Assembly (NCBI GenBank): GCA_016648135.1
Contig: JADDOH010007960.1
Span: 1-64,000, forward strand
DNA length: 64,000 nt
Reading direction: 5' to 3'
Source of the DNA: Agrypnia vestita
Taxonomy: Eukaryota > Arthropoda > Insecta > Trichoptera > Phryganeidae
Shown: piece by piece, positions 32,071 through 44,389 of the stretch
Layout of the letters: each line of letters begins with the position of its first letter
How positions within the stretch are numbered: the stretch's first letter is position 1
Position numbers and translations under genes: made by a program
Notes under the pieces: generated by a model
What the model was told of the DNA's origin: nothing
Database searches by the model: none
The model's input: the letters and a program-made list of their open reading frames with translations, nothing else

Positions 32071-32274
32071 CCTACCATGGGCGAAAAGTTTTTCTCGTTC
32101 CTGGAAAGTGATCGAAGGAATGAAAGCACCTTGAAATAGTGCGAACAAGGAAACAGTGTAATAATAAGTGTGTGGAATATTCTAAAAACATTTAGTAACT
32201 ACTAATTCAAGAACAGTGTTTTGATTTGATTCGTGTTCAGTAACTTGTTGCACATAGATTTTTATAAGCAACGA

Positions 32275-32785
32275 AGGAATGCTAAAGAAACTACAAATAG
32301 TACAAAACAGAGCGATGCGCATAATACTGAAGTGTAATAGGAGAACTAAAATAACAAAAATGTTGAATGCCCTAGGACTGGAAACTGTAAATCAAAGAAT
32401 AATATATAATGTAACGGTCCAAATATTTAAAATTAAACATGGATTAGTACCCAAATACTTTGATGACAGGATGAAGCTGAAGAAGGATTTTCATTCCTAC
32501 AATACAAGAGGAAGCGACAACATAAGACTACAAAAGAAAAAGAAAAACACCTCACAAAATTGTATGATGTATAAAGATATAAAAATCTTCAATAGCCTGC
32601 CAAAGGAACTTCACAACATGGAGAATATAAGGAGGTTTAAAGTGCAAAAATTATATTATAAAAACTTTTAAATGATTAGATGGAATGCAACATGTCCAAG
32701 TGAAATCATTATTAGCCCACACAACATTATGTGTGGAACTAAATTATTAATATAAATAAATAAATAAATAATAAATAAATAGCTA
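32275..32785 (+). pseudogene. LINE 3' fragment encoding the RT C-terminal region, 5'-truncated
   Basis: The frame 32279-32671 (130 residues) reads LQIVQNRAMRIILKCNRRTK, then MLNALGLETVNQRI, FKIKHGLVPKY, YNTRGSDNIRL and KIFNSLPKEL. This is the conserved domain that follows the reverse transcriptase in jockey/CR1-like insect LINEs. The frame is intact to its natural stop, followed by a short 3' UTR and a tail of TAAA/AATA repeats at 32748-32781. The catalytic RT and endonuclease are missing, as expected after incomplete target-primed reverse transcription. No target duplication was recognisable. Confidence 0.87.
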
Positions 32786-33288
32786 ATAAAACTCACATCT
32801 GTACTACCGTTGTTACTTCGGTTACTATGGCTATCACACAGGGAAGAGATTTAGGGAGTTCAAAATTCAAGGGAAGAATTCTACAATTAATACTTACATG
32901 AAATTTAGTGAAACCTGATTTTCATAGGTCGTCAAGCCCTTTAACGACGTCGTTCAGGGAAGCGTTAACAACTTATATTGTATTGTGAATTTACAGTTTT
33001 AGGGAAGGATAATAGATGTCGTTAATCCTGGCCGAATCGTTTATCCCCGTTCGACCGCGGAAGAGCCCAAACCTAATAATTAAAACTTAAATCGCCTGAC
33101 CCAAACTTTTTGTGTCCGAACGAAGTCATGGTCGGGTAATATGTCCAGGAGGAGGGATTAAATTACGGATTTGACCGCTATCGGTAATTTAGGAATCAGT
33201 TACCGATTGTATTGAATATAATAATATAACAGTGAAATTTAACAATTTTTTTCTTACCCTGCACCGTAATTTGTATTTTTAATGTAAT
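32786..33288. other. No gene recognised
   Basis: No frame, repeat edge or RNA signal supported. Confidence 0.45.
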
Positions 33289-33480
33289 CTATACTAATCT
33301 ATACCTTTTTATATCTTCTATACTAGTATAAAAAAGGTAAAATTTGTGAATTTGTGAGTTTGTAAGGTAATCTTCGAAAGAACTCATGCAATTTCAAAAG
33401 TTCTTTCACCAGTATTTAAAATGAACTTTCAGGGTAGTTATAGGCTATATTACATTATCCTTAAATTATAATTATATTAT
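33289..33480 (+). repeat. Helitron 5'-end-like sequence
   Basis: TCTATACTAATCTATACC, then a GTAAAATTTGTGAATTTGTG segment and a TTATAGGCTATATTACATT segment follow the texture of insect Helitron 5' termini (TCTATACTAATATTATAAA...TTTGT, ...ATAGGCTATATTT). No matching CTAGT end was found downstream, so it is either a fragment or a different repeat. Confidence 0.4.
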
Positions 33481-35560
33481 ACAGTTAAAATAAAAGGGTT
33501 TTTCGTGATAAACAGTTTTTAAAATAAAAAAAGTACATTTAAAAAATCAAAAAATCTGACTGCGTGAAAAAGTGAACTTTGAATAAAAAGTGAAAAGAAA
33601 AAACAAGTACAGAAGTCTAGAATTCTGTAAAGTAATATTGAATAACTACACCATTGAAATAGTTTCATGATCGATACACACATAAAACAAATAATAAATT
33701 CTAATGCGGAACATAGCAACTTTAACAGTCGGGACCCATTATAAAATTTAGACCGGTTCAAATCTTCCCAATAATAATAATGCACTTTTTAGTTAGGATT
33801 ATCAGACAGTAATTTTTTTATTATTTATTTATTCCTAATTAGGTTATTTCTCACTGTATAAAGTAACGCTTTAGGTAACGGTCATTAAAATTATCTTTCA
33901 ACGCAGTAAAATTCTGGGTTTGTCATTCGATTTTAAAAACTAAATTGAATTATATTATAATAATAATATTGCAATAATATAACTGCATATTATGCAATTA
34001 TAAAAGAACTTTATCACAGTTTTATTATCAGTATTGAAAATTTAAGGGAGAATGGATGCTAACCAACTTTAAATCGTTATAGATCATAAATGGTCATTGG
34101 AAATGAAAAATGACAAAAGAAACCTAAAGATGATTTTGATAATGATACCCCACTTAACGATGTTCGTCAACTTTCATTTTTTTCTTTTTCACAATATGGC
34201 GTCGGGTTGTCGCCATATTAAATTTTGATTACTGTTATGTTACTCACAAGCTTAAGACAAATCGATTGAAGTAAAAGTCATCAAAATCGGCCCACGCGTT
34301 TGGTCTCTAGAGCGCCACAAAGGAACAAACATACATACATACGTACATAGGCTGATAAACACATTACCCTCACTTGCGTCGCGCAATGTTTTAATTTAAA
34401 TACTGGTGTAGGAGCAAACAATTTTGTGTAAATTTTTACAAAAATTACGCTATATTTATTTGTTTATTTATTACATCCCTAAAGAAAATGTACAAATTAT
34501 AATATATATTACATACATTATGAGTATATTAAATCTAATAAAGGTGCATAAGGTAAAAAATAAATATATACATATACCTGTACATAGGTTCGAATAATAC
34601 ATTTTTATTTATTAATTTTGTTAATATCTAAGCCAGCCTTAAGACATGTAATAAAACCTGTAAACATCAGACAAAGAATTCGACAAATAATTTTCTACAA
34701 ACATAGTTTCGTCTCTATGTGGCTTCTATAATTTATCTTAATACATTAATATGTATCTATTCTCATTACTGGTAGTTTCAATAATGAGAAAAGCGGCGAT
34801 CACTATTCGGGAAAACAAAGGAACACTTCGCATCTTTTTACTGTATTTTTGACTTCAAACCATGGTGTGAGGTGTAGAAAAAAACTGTAGGGAACAATCT
34901 TCCGGGGTTCAATAAATTACACGTATCGCTAAAGGCAAAAACAAGATCCGCAATTGAACCGAATCCTCGGATTCGACAAAAAGTTTAGTTAGGTTAGCGG
35001 GATGAGATCCGGGTGTATTATAACGGCGATACAGGCGAAACACACCCCCTCTAATACGGGGTTTCCTAAAGCTGTCGTATATCACAATCTGCTCGCAGTG
35101 GAGCTTTCTGGGACAAAGCTTTGTGCAAAAAACATTAATTTCACCGTTTTTCCTCTGATCCGGAGTTCTATTATCTCGGCTGAGGCTCGCCCGATACAAA
35201 AATAGCGAGCGAAGAAATGCTCGAACGAAAAAGTTCAAATAAAAAAATTCTCTCGGAGCACGGGCACTAAGAAAAAAACAATTCATGGCGGTTCTATATT
35301 TTTAGAATAAAACATGTTTAAATTTGTCACGTGACTGCGTTAAAAATACCACCTTATACAATTACAAAGTCACAGCTTCAAATTAAAAAAAATCGTTCTT
35401 TTTACATATTTTTTATACCGTATTAATGTTTCGTTGGCATTCACAAGTTTTAATAAAAAATGAACTTATATTATCTTAATCTTCAAAATTGATGGAATAA
35501 AACTATATTTAAAAATGACGGAGCATTGGTTCTCATCTATCCTAAGCCCTAGTATGCATT
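33481..35560. other. No gene; fragments of dispersed repeats
   Basis: A CATCAAAATCGGCCCACGCG, then ACAAACATACATACATACGT segment at about 34280-34350 has the texture of a common insect repeat end. At 34700-34745 a TTTCGTCTCTATGTGGCTTC piece resembles an M3 MITE end. The 125-codon minus frame at 34909-35286 has no known domain and overlaps a plus-strand frame; I do not call it. Confidence 0.4.
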
Positions 35561-35562
35561 TA

Positions 35563-35640
35563 TATATATGGACGTTACACGAAATTACGGGGACAGACAG
35601 ACAGACGGACGGACAGACAACGAAATTAGTATGTTTGATG
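35563..35640. repeat. Second GACGTTA-CACG plus (GACA/GACG)n repeat
   Basis: GGACGTTACACGAAATTACG then GACAGACAGACAGACGGACG and GACAACGAAATTA match 27768-27830 in order. Confidence 0.75.
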
Positions 35641-36044
35641 ATACTACTCGAATTACGAGAGTTATAGAACCTCTGAAGTGTGGGTTTGAAGTATTAAGCA
35701 AACAATCTGAACATATAGAAAACATGTCCTAGGAGGAAATACCTATAACTAATTAGGTGGTGACAGAAGCAGTCGGACTTATTGATGTAGGGTGGGAGGG
35801 TGGTTGTAACGGAAATATTGAGAGGACAGGAAAGGAGTTGATGAATGTGACATTGTTAAGAAAATTTATACCCCGAGTTCGAAATCCTTTTCAATTCTAA
35901 ACTTTCTAAATTATTCATAGAATTATTACCCGTCAAAAATGACGATACTTATAACGTCGGTTCCTAAAGAATAAGTATTTATTAAAAAAAAAAGAAAAAA
36001 AAAACATCAAATAAAAAAAAAGTACTTCCAAAAGTAAAAGTACC

Positions 36045-36310
36045 CCCATTCTATCCAGGGATGGCGCGTTATCCAATTTGCCACGGCAGTCTGGTAAGTT
36101 AACGAATTTTTTTTGACCTTATATGTAGTCTCTTTTTAATTCATTTACATTATTTTTCCAATTTCAAAGCAATCCACCTTTTGACAATGCAATAGTCACA
36201 TATACCTTTGTGTACCACTAGAGGATGCCAGAAATTATTTTTTCATCCCGGTAGCAAGTAAAATATTTTTTTCATTAATTTGATTTTTCTCTGTCTTTTC
36301 CAATTGATAA
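36045..36310 (-). repeat. tRNA-Arg-like SINE, degenerate dimer
   Basis: On the minus strand, the left part reads GACTGCCGTGGCAAATTGGA then TAACGCGCCATCCCTGG, a good tRNA-Arg-like 5' half. The flank CTGGTAAGTTAACGAA...TTATATGTAGTCTC matches 12820-12870. The right part (CATCCCGGTAGCAAG... to TTAATTTGATTTTTCTCTG) matches the tail of the 13.1-kb copy. Confidence 0.68.
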
Positions 36311-37120
36311 ATAAAAAATTTGTTTGAAAATAATATTGCTTTTGGATACAATAATGTTCAAATTCACTCCTAGATTTCGTTTTTTATATGTTTGCAACGT
36401 ACCGTCATCTCTTCACTCTTCTAAAATATCCCATTCATCCGCGTTCCAGATGCATAATGCATCTAAAACCTACTTACCAACACTTTCAACTTTATAAATG
36501 TAATAGTCTGGTGTTCAAATTCCACTTACAGCCAGCAGCAGAGGTTCATTCTACATCCATAGCATTATCCATATTTTTACACGTGTTTCTGTGCTCTAGA
36601 AGCCTAGAATATTAACCCTTAAGTGCATCGTCAGAATAAATATTACTTCAGAAAATAAAAATCGCTAAAAGATACTCATTTTTTGTATTTTGTGAAGCAA
36701 AAATATGAAAAAAAATTACTAAAAATCAATGTTGAATGTTCTCCATAAATGCATGTTTCTGAAACTTGTCATTTTTAATTATGACAAGGGTGAAAAGAGT
36801 ACAGTATCTTAAGAGCCAATAAAATTCAAAATAAAAAGCTTTTTTTTCTCGCCAAGTAAATTGCATTTTCTCATATTATACGCTGAATTGCCCTTTAAAG
36901 TAAAGAAAGACTTTTTCCATTATTTTTGTTCGAAATAATAATTATTATTATTCGTGTTTAAAAATAACTTTAGGTACAGCAGCGGAGACGATAACGCATC
37001 ACGAACTTCAATCGCCACCGCTTGGAACAGGCGTCCATCACTTAATGTATTAATGAGAGTTTGAGTAAAGTGATTATTTTATGGAGAGTGCTGACAAAGA
37101 AGTTTAACATAAATTCCCAA

Positions 37121-37395
37121 ATTAAAAAATCAATTAGAAAGACATACAGAAAAACCAAATTCATGAAAGAATATTTGGCTGCTACCGGGATTCGATAACG
37201 TAATTGGATAACGCGCCTGCCCCGGATAATAGGAGATCCGTGGTTCGAATCCCGGTAGCAGCCAAATATTTTTTCGTGGATTAGATTTTCCTGTATGTCT
37301 TGCTAATTGATTAATTAACTTAGTTTTAAATTTCACAAAATTTTGTTCTGAAAAATTGCAACTTCACAATAAGAAAGTGTTCTTGAATATAATAA
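37121..37395. repeat. Near-perfect palindromic tRNA-Arg-like SINE with tail
   Basis: The arms 37121-37197 and 37243-37318 are reverse complements at ~85 percent, with a perfect core GGCTGCTACCGGGATTCGA. Between them is a tRNA-like body GTAATTGGATAACGCGCC...GGAGATCC, with the B box GGTTCGAATCC at 37242-37252. The tail to 37395 matches 27600-27665. It looks like a tRNA and would fold as a long hairpin, but it is not a functional tRNA gene because the 5' part is an inverted copy of its own T-arm. Confidence 0.8.
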
Positions 37396-37896
37396 AAAAA
37401 TCCCTTTCGGAACTGCTGCACTGGCTTGCGCCAACTTTTACCCAGCATTTTGTTCTTGACTTCTCAAACGATATAATCTTGTGTTTCACTTGTAACCATA
37501 ATAAACTCAGTGTAAAAAATTGTAAGTATTATTCCTTAGTTGCTTGGACACTGTGCTCGTTAATTTGTCTTACCACTTGTTTGAACACCAAAATATCCAA
37601 CCCGTAGGCAGGGTGGAATTCTCTCTTTATATTATTAAATTGGTGATCCAAAATCTACAATTACGGTGAACAGTTATGGTAAAAACCATTATTTTAACCG
37701 GTTCCGCAGTAACTGTTATTTGACCTTTGTATCCGATCATGCAGATAATTGGTAATCAAGATTTAAGTGTACCGATGGTAACTGTCAAATTGTGAAAAAT
37801 CAGTTACCAATCATCGATACATACCTCTCATAATGGTTATTGTATAACCGGTTAAAATAAAGGTATAAACTTTATTTTCACCATTGTAATTGTGAC

Positions 37897-39010
37897 CGCT
37901 AGACCTACGTTATAGTATCAAACTTGAAATATTTTCTGTACAGTAGGTAAGATAAGGTTTGGATATTGTGGGTATTTTTGACAGATAACAGTTAATACAG
38001 GTTAAAAAAAATGTCTACTTAAGAGGCCCCAGTACACGATTTTCGTTTTTGTTCTCGATTTGCTAAATTTAACGTAAACTTATTAAATCATTTTGCAAAA
38101 CCCATAGCTAAACAGGCTTTTAATCAATTTTATTATGATAGACCCATTTACTCTTCAAGCATTTCCTTAAAAAAATATGAACAAATATTTTGTTATAACA
38201 TAAAAAAATTATAACCCCGAAATACTATTTTAGTTTTCATGCAATAGAGTTATCTTTGGTACACTAAATCTCTATATTTTCAAATAAAGACCATATATTT
38301 TATGTACAAATTGATTGTATAAAGTTTGTAAAAGTAGTAGTGCTATTCAGACATTAATATTTTTCGACAAGTTGTTAAATATATCGTTTGAAAAAAGACT
38401 AAACAAAGACTAAGACCAAACTTGAAAAAAGAATTAAACGTTCTGTTTCCTATATTGCAGTATCCATAAAACCATTAAAACATCGATTATTTTGATAAAA
38501 TTTTACATGCTTACTAAGAATATTTCACTGTCAAAAATTATACCTCATACTCAAGAATTCGAATTAAATAAATCGTATAGTCTGTTAAAAGATCATTTTT
38601 CTTTCAAATCAGACTTCGGTTTGTTGCCCTTTTAAAAAATAGTTAAACTAACCATCACTATATATTATTAGTGGTATGTTGAATCCCAAATTGGAAATGT
38701 TTTAAGAACTGTAATTTTTTTTACGTTAAATTTGAATTATTAAATGACCGATTTTGATAATCCTTTGGGTCCGAGGAGGTTAATCATTGCCAAATTTTTT
38801 ACGTGAATTTTATATATTTTATTCCGGCTTCTATTTAACAACATAACCCTGGACTATATGTTTTAACGTTCTACTTACAATTTTTTTTGTACCAGTTATC
38901 TGCCAAAATACTCCAAACTCAAATGTCATAATATCCAAACCTTCTTATCTTCTGTAGTGTACATCTACAGAAAATATTTCAGGTTTGATACTATAAAGTA
39001 AGTCCGGCGT
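37897..39010. mobile_element. ~1.1-kb element with ~110-bp terminal inverted repeats (family M4)
   Basis: Left CGCTAGACCTACGTTATAG, then TATCAAACTTGAAATATTTT and GGTTTGGATATTGTGGGTAT is mirrored at 38880-39010 with ~80 percent identity. The interior has no frame above background, so it is non-autonomous. The sequence just outside the right end includes a CCGGCGTTCGCCGG palindrome (39004-39017). Confidence 0.75.
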
Positions 39011-39019
39011 TCGCCGGTT

Positions 39020-41060
39020 CATACTTTACTACTACTAGTATTGACCATCAATAGCGGCGATTTTATTAACCCTCCACACATCTGTATACATGCACGAACA
39101 TACACGTATAAAAAATTCTCTAGAAGTTTCGTTGTGAGATCTTCTATAACATGCAGTATTTCTGTAGAAATCTATTAAAAACCACGTCGTAAATGTTGTT
39201 TTAAAATGCACGCTGTCAAAGGATTAATATTGGAAAATAAAAAGAACGGAATAAGTCATTTAGAATGTTTACTGTGTAAGGTTCTGCTTTCTGTTCCAAC
39301 ATACATTACGTAATTACTCCCTGCTGTGGGTTTCTCTGAGCAGGCTGAATTATAAACCCTTTTGTGTGCTTCTTCTAGACAAGGGCTTTGTTCGACTCCG
39401 AGATAACTGATTTCTTTTGTGTCTCCTTGCGAAGTATATATCTGATAGAAAAATAAAGGGTTAGAAATATTTTCAAAAACAATATCTTATATATAACGTT
39501 TTTGCCAGCATTTCTTCTGTCTTTTTGCCGAGCGTAAAAAATAAATAATACTCGGGTGTCTTTAAGAGAAAATTGTAGTCGTATAAATCGCGATACTAAG
39601 TAATTTTTGACGGTTTGACGTTTTATTCCCGAAATCAATATCTGCTAAGTCTGTCTCTGTTACCCATGTCTAACAAAATATCTCATGAAAAAATAGGCAC
39701 ACAATTATCCATCAAACCTTATATAAATTATGAAACCACGTGAATATGTTATCAAGTTTTGAATAAAATTTTCGTCCCGTTTGATTGAGAAAGACAAGAT
39801 ATTAGTTTCAATAAACTAAGTCAAAATGATAATTCAAATGGTCGTATTTTGAAAATAGGAAGACTGTTATTTGGTGACTACCCCAACACTTACAAATAGT
39901 TAAGACATCAGTCAAATCAACATTTCTACCAGTGCAGTGTGACGAAAATTTTGGCTTTAATTTCACATTTGAACACATTGGGTGATTAAATAAGTAGATG
40001 TGTGTGGAATAAGCTGATTTCTACTAACTTTTAAAATAATATTAGTACTTATTTTATGTAAAATTAACCAAAAACTTATATTTCAGGCAAAGATCTAGAT
40101 TGCAATCACTAGTTTGAGTGATGATATAAATATTGCTTCGACATCAAATCAACATCTCTTTTTTAAAAACACCCAGACATCGCGGAGCTCCGTCATTACA
40201 ATCCACGCATGTGCTATAAAATATTGATGTACCTATAATAATTTAAAACGGTTTATATGCCATTACCGCTCAATTGTGGGGTATTGAAAAGTGACGTAAA
40301 CGTAGACATAAAAACGGGATGACAATTCTGCTTTCTGCCTTGGGTCGTTTATGACAATTATTTATACTCCACATTCCCCTATAATTTCACACTAATTATT
40401 ATGTAGATTCACGACTAATTTCCAAGTCTCATCTGAAATTACATATGTCGTAAATGTAAATTAAGTAATTAATTACATGGGAGTAAATAAATAAATGGAC
40501 GTCCCGTCTATTTTTGAGAAACAATTTTGGGGTAGCAATTTCCAAAATAACAATCTTTATATTTTCAGATAAAATAGGATCAGTAATATAACATAGCTGC
40601 ACATTAAAATACATTCTGAGTTGGCCGATATTATTCCAGAAATAATTTTGTTTATTTTTCAAGGGAAAATAAGTTTGGATGTATGTTTGATGGGTTCTCA
40701 CCTTTTTGTTAGGGGTCGTTGAAAATTATTTACATTTTCGGTTGAATATTCTTTTCCAATTATAATATATTTGCAAAATAATAAAAGTTTGGTTTTATTA
40801 TTCGTAGATAGCTTAGTACTAGACCATCCCTAAATTCCATTGGGGATGGTAATTTAAAAATATTTTAAATTAAATCATAAGATAAAGTTTAATCTGATTA
40901 TATTATAACGATATTAATAAGTAAAGCGATTTAAATAAAATCTGAGAATTTGTAACAAAGTTTATTGATTTTTACGGTACTTATACGTATATTCCATAAT
41001 GTTGTTTATTCTCATTGGTTTGCGCTATCGTCACAATTAAGTATTGATGGAATAGTATCC
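39020..41060. other. No gene recognised
   Basis: Long AT-rich stretch. Minus-strand frames of 87 and 90 codons (39375, 40429) lack motifs. A GGATGGTAATTTAAAAA patch at 40850 is unremarkable. Confidence 0.45.
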
Positions 41061-42104
41061 CTTATATGGAATACCGCCATTTCTCGTAAATAAATACTCT
41101 TAGCCGTACAGAACAGTGATCTTCTATCTCTTTCAATCATTATACTCGCGTACAGGTTTCAACGTCAGTCGAGCAAGTGTTGTACCCGCGGTGAGAGTGT
41201 TTTGTTTTAACGCCGTGAGAATGCGAGCGAAGTACCTCAGACTCTGGGCACATGGTGATTGCGCTGGTGCAGAGTTTGACACCTGTATTTGTGATTTTTG
41301 CAAGTAGATTAAGTTCCTTATTTAGATTTGACCAATATTCCTATAGTATCTAATATAAATTAATTTTTTTTCTGTTCATAGTTTTGTAGTCTTCCATATT
41401 TGGGTACCTATTCCATAATAATATACTTTTATGTTGATTTTTGATACCAATTTGTGGTGTACAATGAATGAAGAGAAAGTTGCTTTATGGTCCCCACCCG
41501 TTATGAAACGGGAATTCTCCAAAGTCGTGGAATGTTCGATTAATTTATTTACTGATAAAACAATTACAAGTTTATACATAATTACGTAATAAAGACAATG
41601 ATAAAGACTTCGACGGATTAGAGCCTCCGGCCTACGCCGGGGGTTGTTGAGGAACTGACATGCCCTTACAGAGCGTTGGCTATTTTTATATGTTTTGAGA
41701 ACAGAATTCTCTTGAAGTCTAGCTGTGTGCGTGTGCTGACGATGCTCTGGGTATCGCTGCCCTGCTGCGTGCCTCAGTTTTATTTACGCAGCAGACTCGC
41801 CACATTTGTGTGTGAGTGTGACCTAGATTGGTGGTTATGTATTTATGGGATGAGACGCCATATATGTAACACAAGACTGTTATTAACTGCTCGAAGAACA
41901 TTTTTTCTTCTTCTGTATGAAGGCTTGAACTTTGTGGTGACATTATTATTAAAATAAAACACAAATTACTTTGTTTTATTTTAACTGTTATTAAGTTAAG
42001 CGCAAATGTATGATGACTGATTATAATTACGAATAAATGTTTTTGATTTGTAATATAATTTTTTTATGTCACAAAAACAAAATGGTATTCCATATTTGGT
42101 CACT
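41061..42104. other. Possible element with short inverted ends; promoter-like 5' side
   Basis: TATATGGAATACCGCCATTT at about 41061 is mirrored by AAAATGGTATTCCATAT at about 42080-42096. At the left, an ATTGGT box (41017), TAAATAAATA (about 41089) and an ACAGT start context (about 41112) precede a small frame with ATG at 41221 (MRAKYLRLWAHGDC...CICDFCK). That frame has four Cys but no family I can name. The evidence for a unit element is weak. Confidence 0.3.
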
Positions 42105-44389
42105 TTCCTCTATTAGTATTATTTAAAAAGTTTGTAAAAATCAGTTTGTTTCACACACATCTACTGATTTCTTCAATCAAAGTGTCTGAATATTAAATGA
42201 AACCTGGCAGACATTTGACAGATGTCTTGACATTTATCGTAGAAACTTTACCGGTACATTAATTAGTATGTCCCGTCTTTTTTGTGCTGGAAAAACAATC
42301 ACCAATTATAAGAAACTTTTATCCGGAGAATTGGACTGAATGTGTAGAGGTTCCTAAGTTTAAAATGCATAGCACTCATTCAAACGAATTAAGCAAATAT
42401 AAAATATGATAATATTATTTCGTTGTAAATGCCCTTTCTTTGGAAACCATTTCAATTAATAATATACAATTATTAATTTTTATTTATCGTTTTTTTTTAG
42501 ATATTTACAATTTGTTAAATTAGATCAGCGTTCATACAACATCAATTGAGGGGTATAAAAGAAAAGACAGAAATATTTCACCAAAGTGTTTCTGAGATAA
42601 ATAATAAAAATCTTTCACTATTCAAGGAAATTTCTTTGGAATCTACGAAACCTACATATTATTGGACACAAGTATTAAAAAGTATTGTCTCAGTTTTCCT
42701 TTTATATACCTGTACATATAAATAAATATTTTACTTTAAAATATGGATATTGCTACTTTTTCTATTTACATAATTGGATATTTACATCTTTATTATGATG
42801 TTTCACTCAAAAATCTACATCAGCCTACTTTACTTTATACTTTAATATGAAGTGGATATTTTTTCACTTGATATATATCTGGGGCGTGATTGGTTAAAAT
42901 GGATATTGCTGCCTTTGCTTTTAATAGTGCTTTGAAAACATGATTTTGTTAGGGATAGAGCTATATTTCTTATAAAATCTTGAAATCAGTATATTTTTAA
43001 TTAGTAATCCTCGGTGACTGCATTCAAAATATATTTTTTTTAATATTGCTGCCATTGCTTTAAAACACCTCAATTATCCTTATTATTTTTTAAACTGATC
43101 AAAGCGCTCATTAATTTGCTATTTTACCGCTAGACCAAATGTCCAAGAATTTGCTGGTCTGATTCGAACGAATAACTTTGAATAATAAAAATTAATAATA
43201 CACAAAGTAAATCATAGATCAAGTTATATTTCGAAGAATATTATACGACTTCTAGTTTGCTTCGCGTTGTCTATCAAAGAAAAGTATTCAGAGTGATAGG
43301 TATATGGAACTGTAGTTGTCCATTTCCCACAGTCCAAGCTGGTTCGTTTGTCCATGTAGGATAAAATTAAACATCCTTTACAAGCAGCTTCCAATAATGC
43401 ATTTGCATAATAATGCTGTCGAAGTTTCAGCTGAATTATAATCAATTCTGAATGTGGCAGCAAGGATATAGGAAATGCCAACATTCTTGCACACAACATC
43501 CCTTTGTGTTTTTTTGAAATAACAGAAATTAAACTGTGTTGGTTTATGTACAAGGCGACACACAACATAGCGCCTCTGTATATTCGAGAGCTCTGCATAC
43601 CTGACTACTTACACCAAACTATGAGGTCAAACTCAAGCTGCTTGAAGAGTTGTACAACCGATTAGCCGTTGCCAGGATACTATGTTTTGTGATCGGGTCT
43701 TTTTGGTGACAGGCCTATAAGTAAACTTTTTACCCTCCGTAACCACAAAATTGATTAAAAATGCGACGAAAAAGCATTTAATTGAAATGTCGTTTTCATG
43801 AGTTCGCGTAAGATTTTTAATTTTTAAGCAGTGTGGGGTTGAGCAGTGTAATGCACCCCTGAGGTGAAATTTTTACAAAATTCGGCGTATTATAAATGAT
43901 CTAAATTTATTGATTAACATCAACACCCACCAGAAATATCCCTGAAAAGTAAATTAAACTTGGGTTCCATGTCTCAATTCCATGGTTTAATTCCATAAAT
44001 TCCTTGGTTCAATTGGGAAACATGTCACAACCATATCAAATCTGCATACAATATGGTTTTCTAGTTAGATCTACACCACCTCGTTTACAAGTAAATATTT
44101 TTTTATTTTGATCTCTTGAAACAATGCCTGAATTTTGCTTTCAATTTTTTTCAATCAATAATTTATTACATTTGTTTTGTGGAAAAGAAAAACGATTTAC
44201 TCATATAAACTTATTTTATTTTCAGAATTGGCTTATTTATTTTTTCATTTCATTGCTTTATTTATATACATTGGTAAGGTTTGATTTTACTATGCCTGTC
44301 ACTAGAGAGCTCTGTGTTGAGACAGGCAAAGTTTACAATTATAACTAACTTATATGCAAGTACATTTTATATAAAATACATTTTACATT
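42105..44389. other. No gene recognised
   Basis: A minus-strand frame of 124 codons at 43224-43598, overlapped by another open frame, may be decayed coding DNA (an ISVISKKHKGMLCARMLAF segment), but I know no family with it. Short phrases such as GGATATTGCTGCCTTTGCTT recur around 42740, 42900 and 43050. Confidence 0.35.

Noticed and set aside
34909..35286. 125-codon minus-strand frame
   Set aside because: Low-complexity basic/aromatic translation without a family, overlapped by another frame.
37179..37263. Possible functional tRNA-Arg gene
   Set aside because: The B box is perfect, but the 5' region is an inverted copy of the T-arm, so a normal D-arm and acceptor stem cannot form.
37130..37336. 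68-codon minus-strand frame
   Set aside because: It lies entirely inside the palindromic tRNA-like element.
43224..43598. 124-codon minus-strand frame as a host gene
   Set aside because: No domain, no start or splice context, and a second overlapping frame is equally open; left as unassigned.
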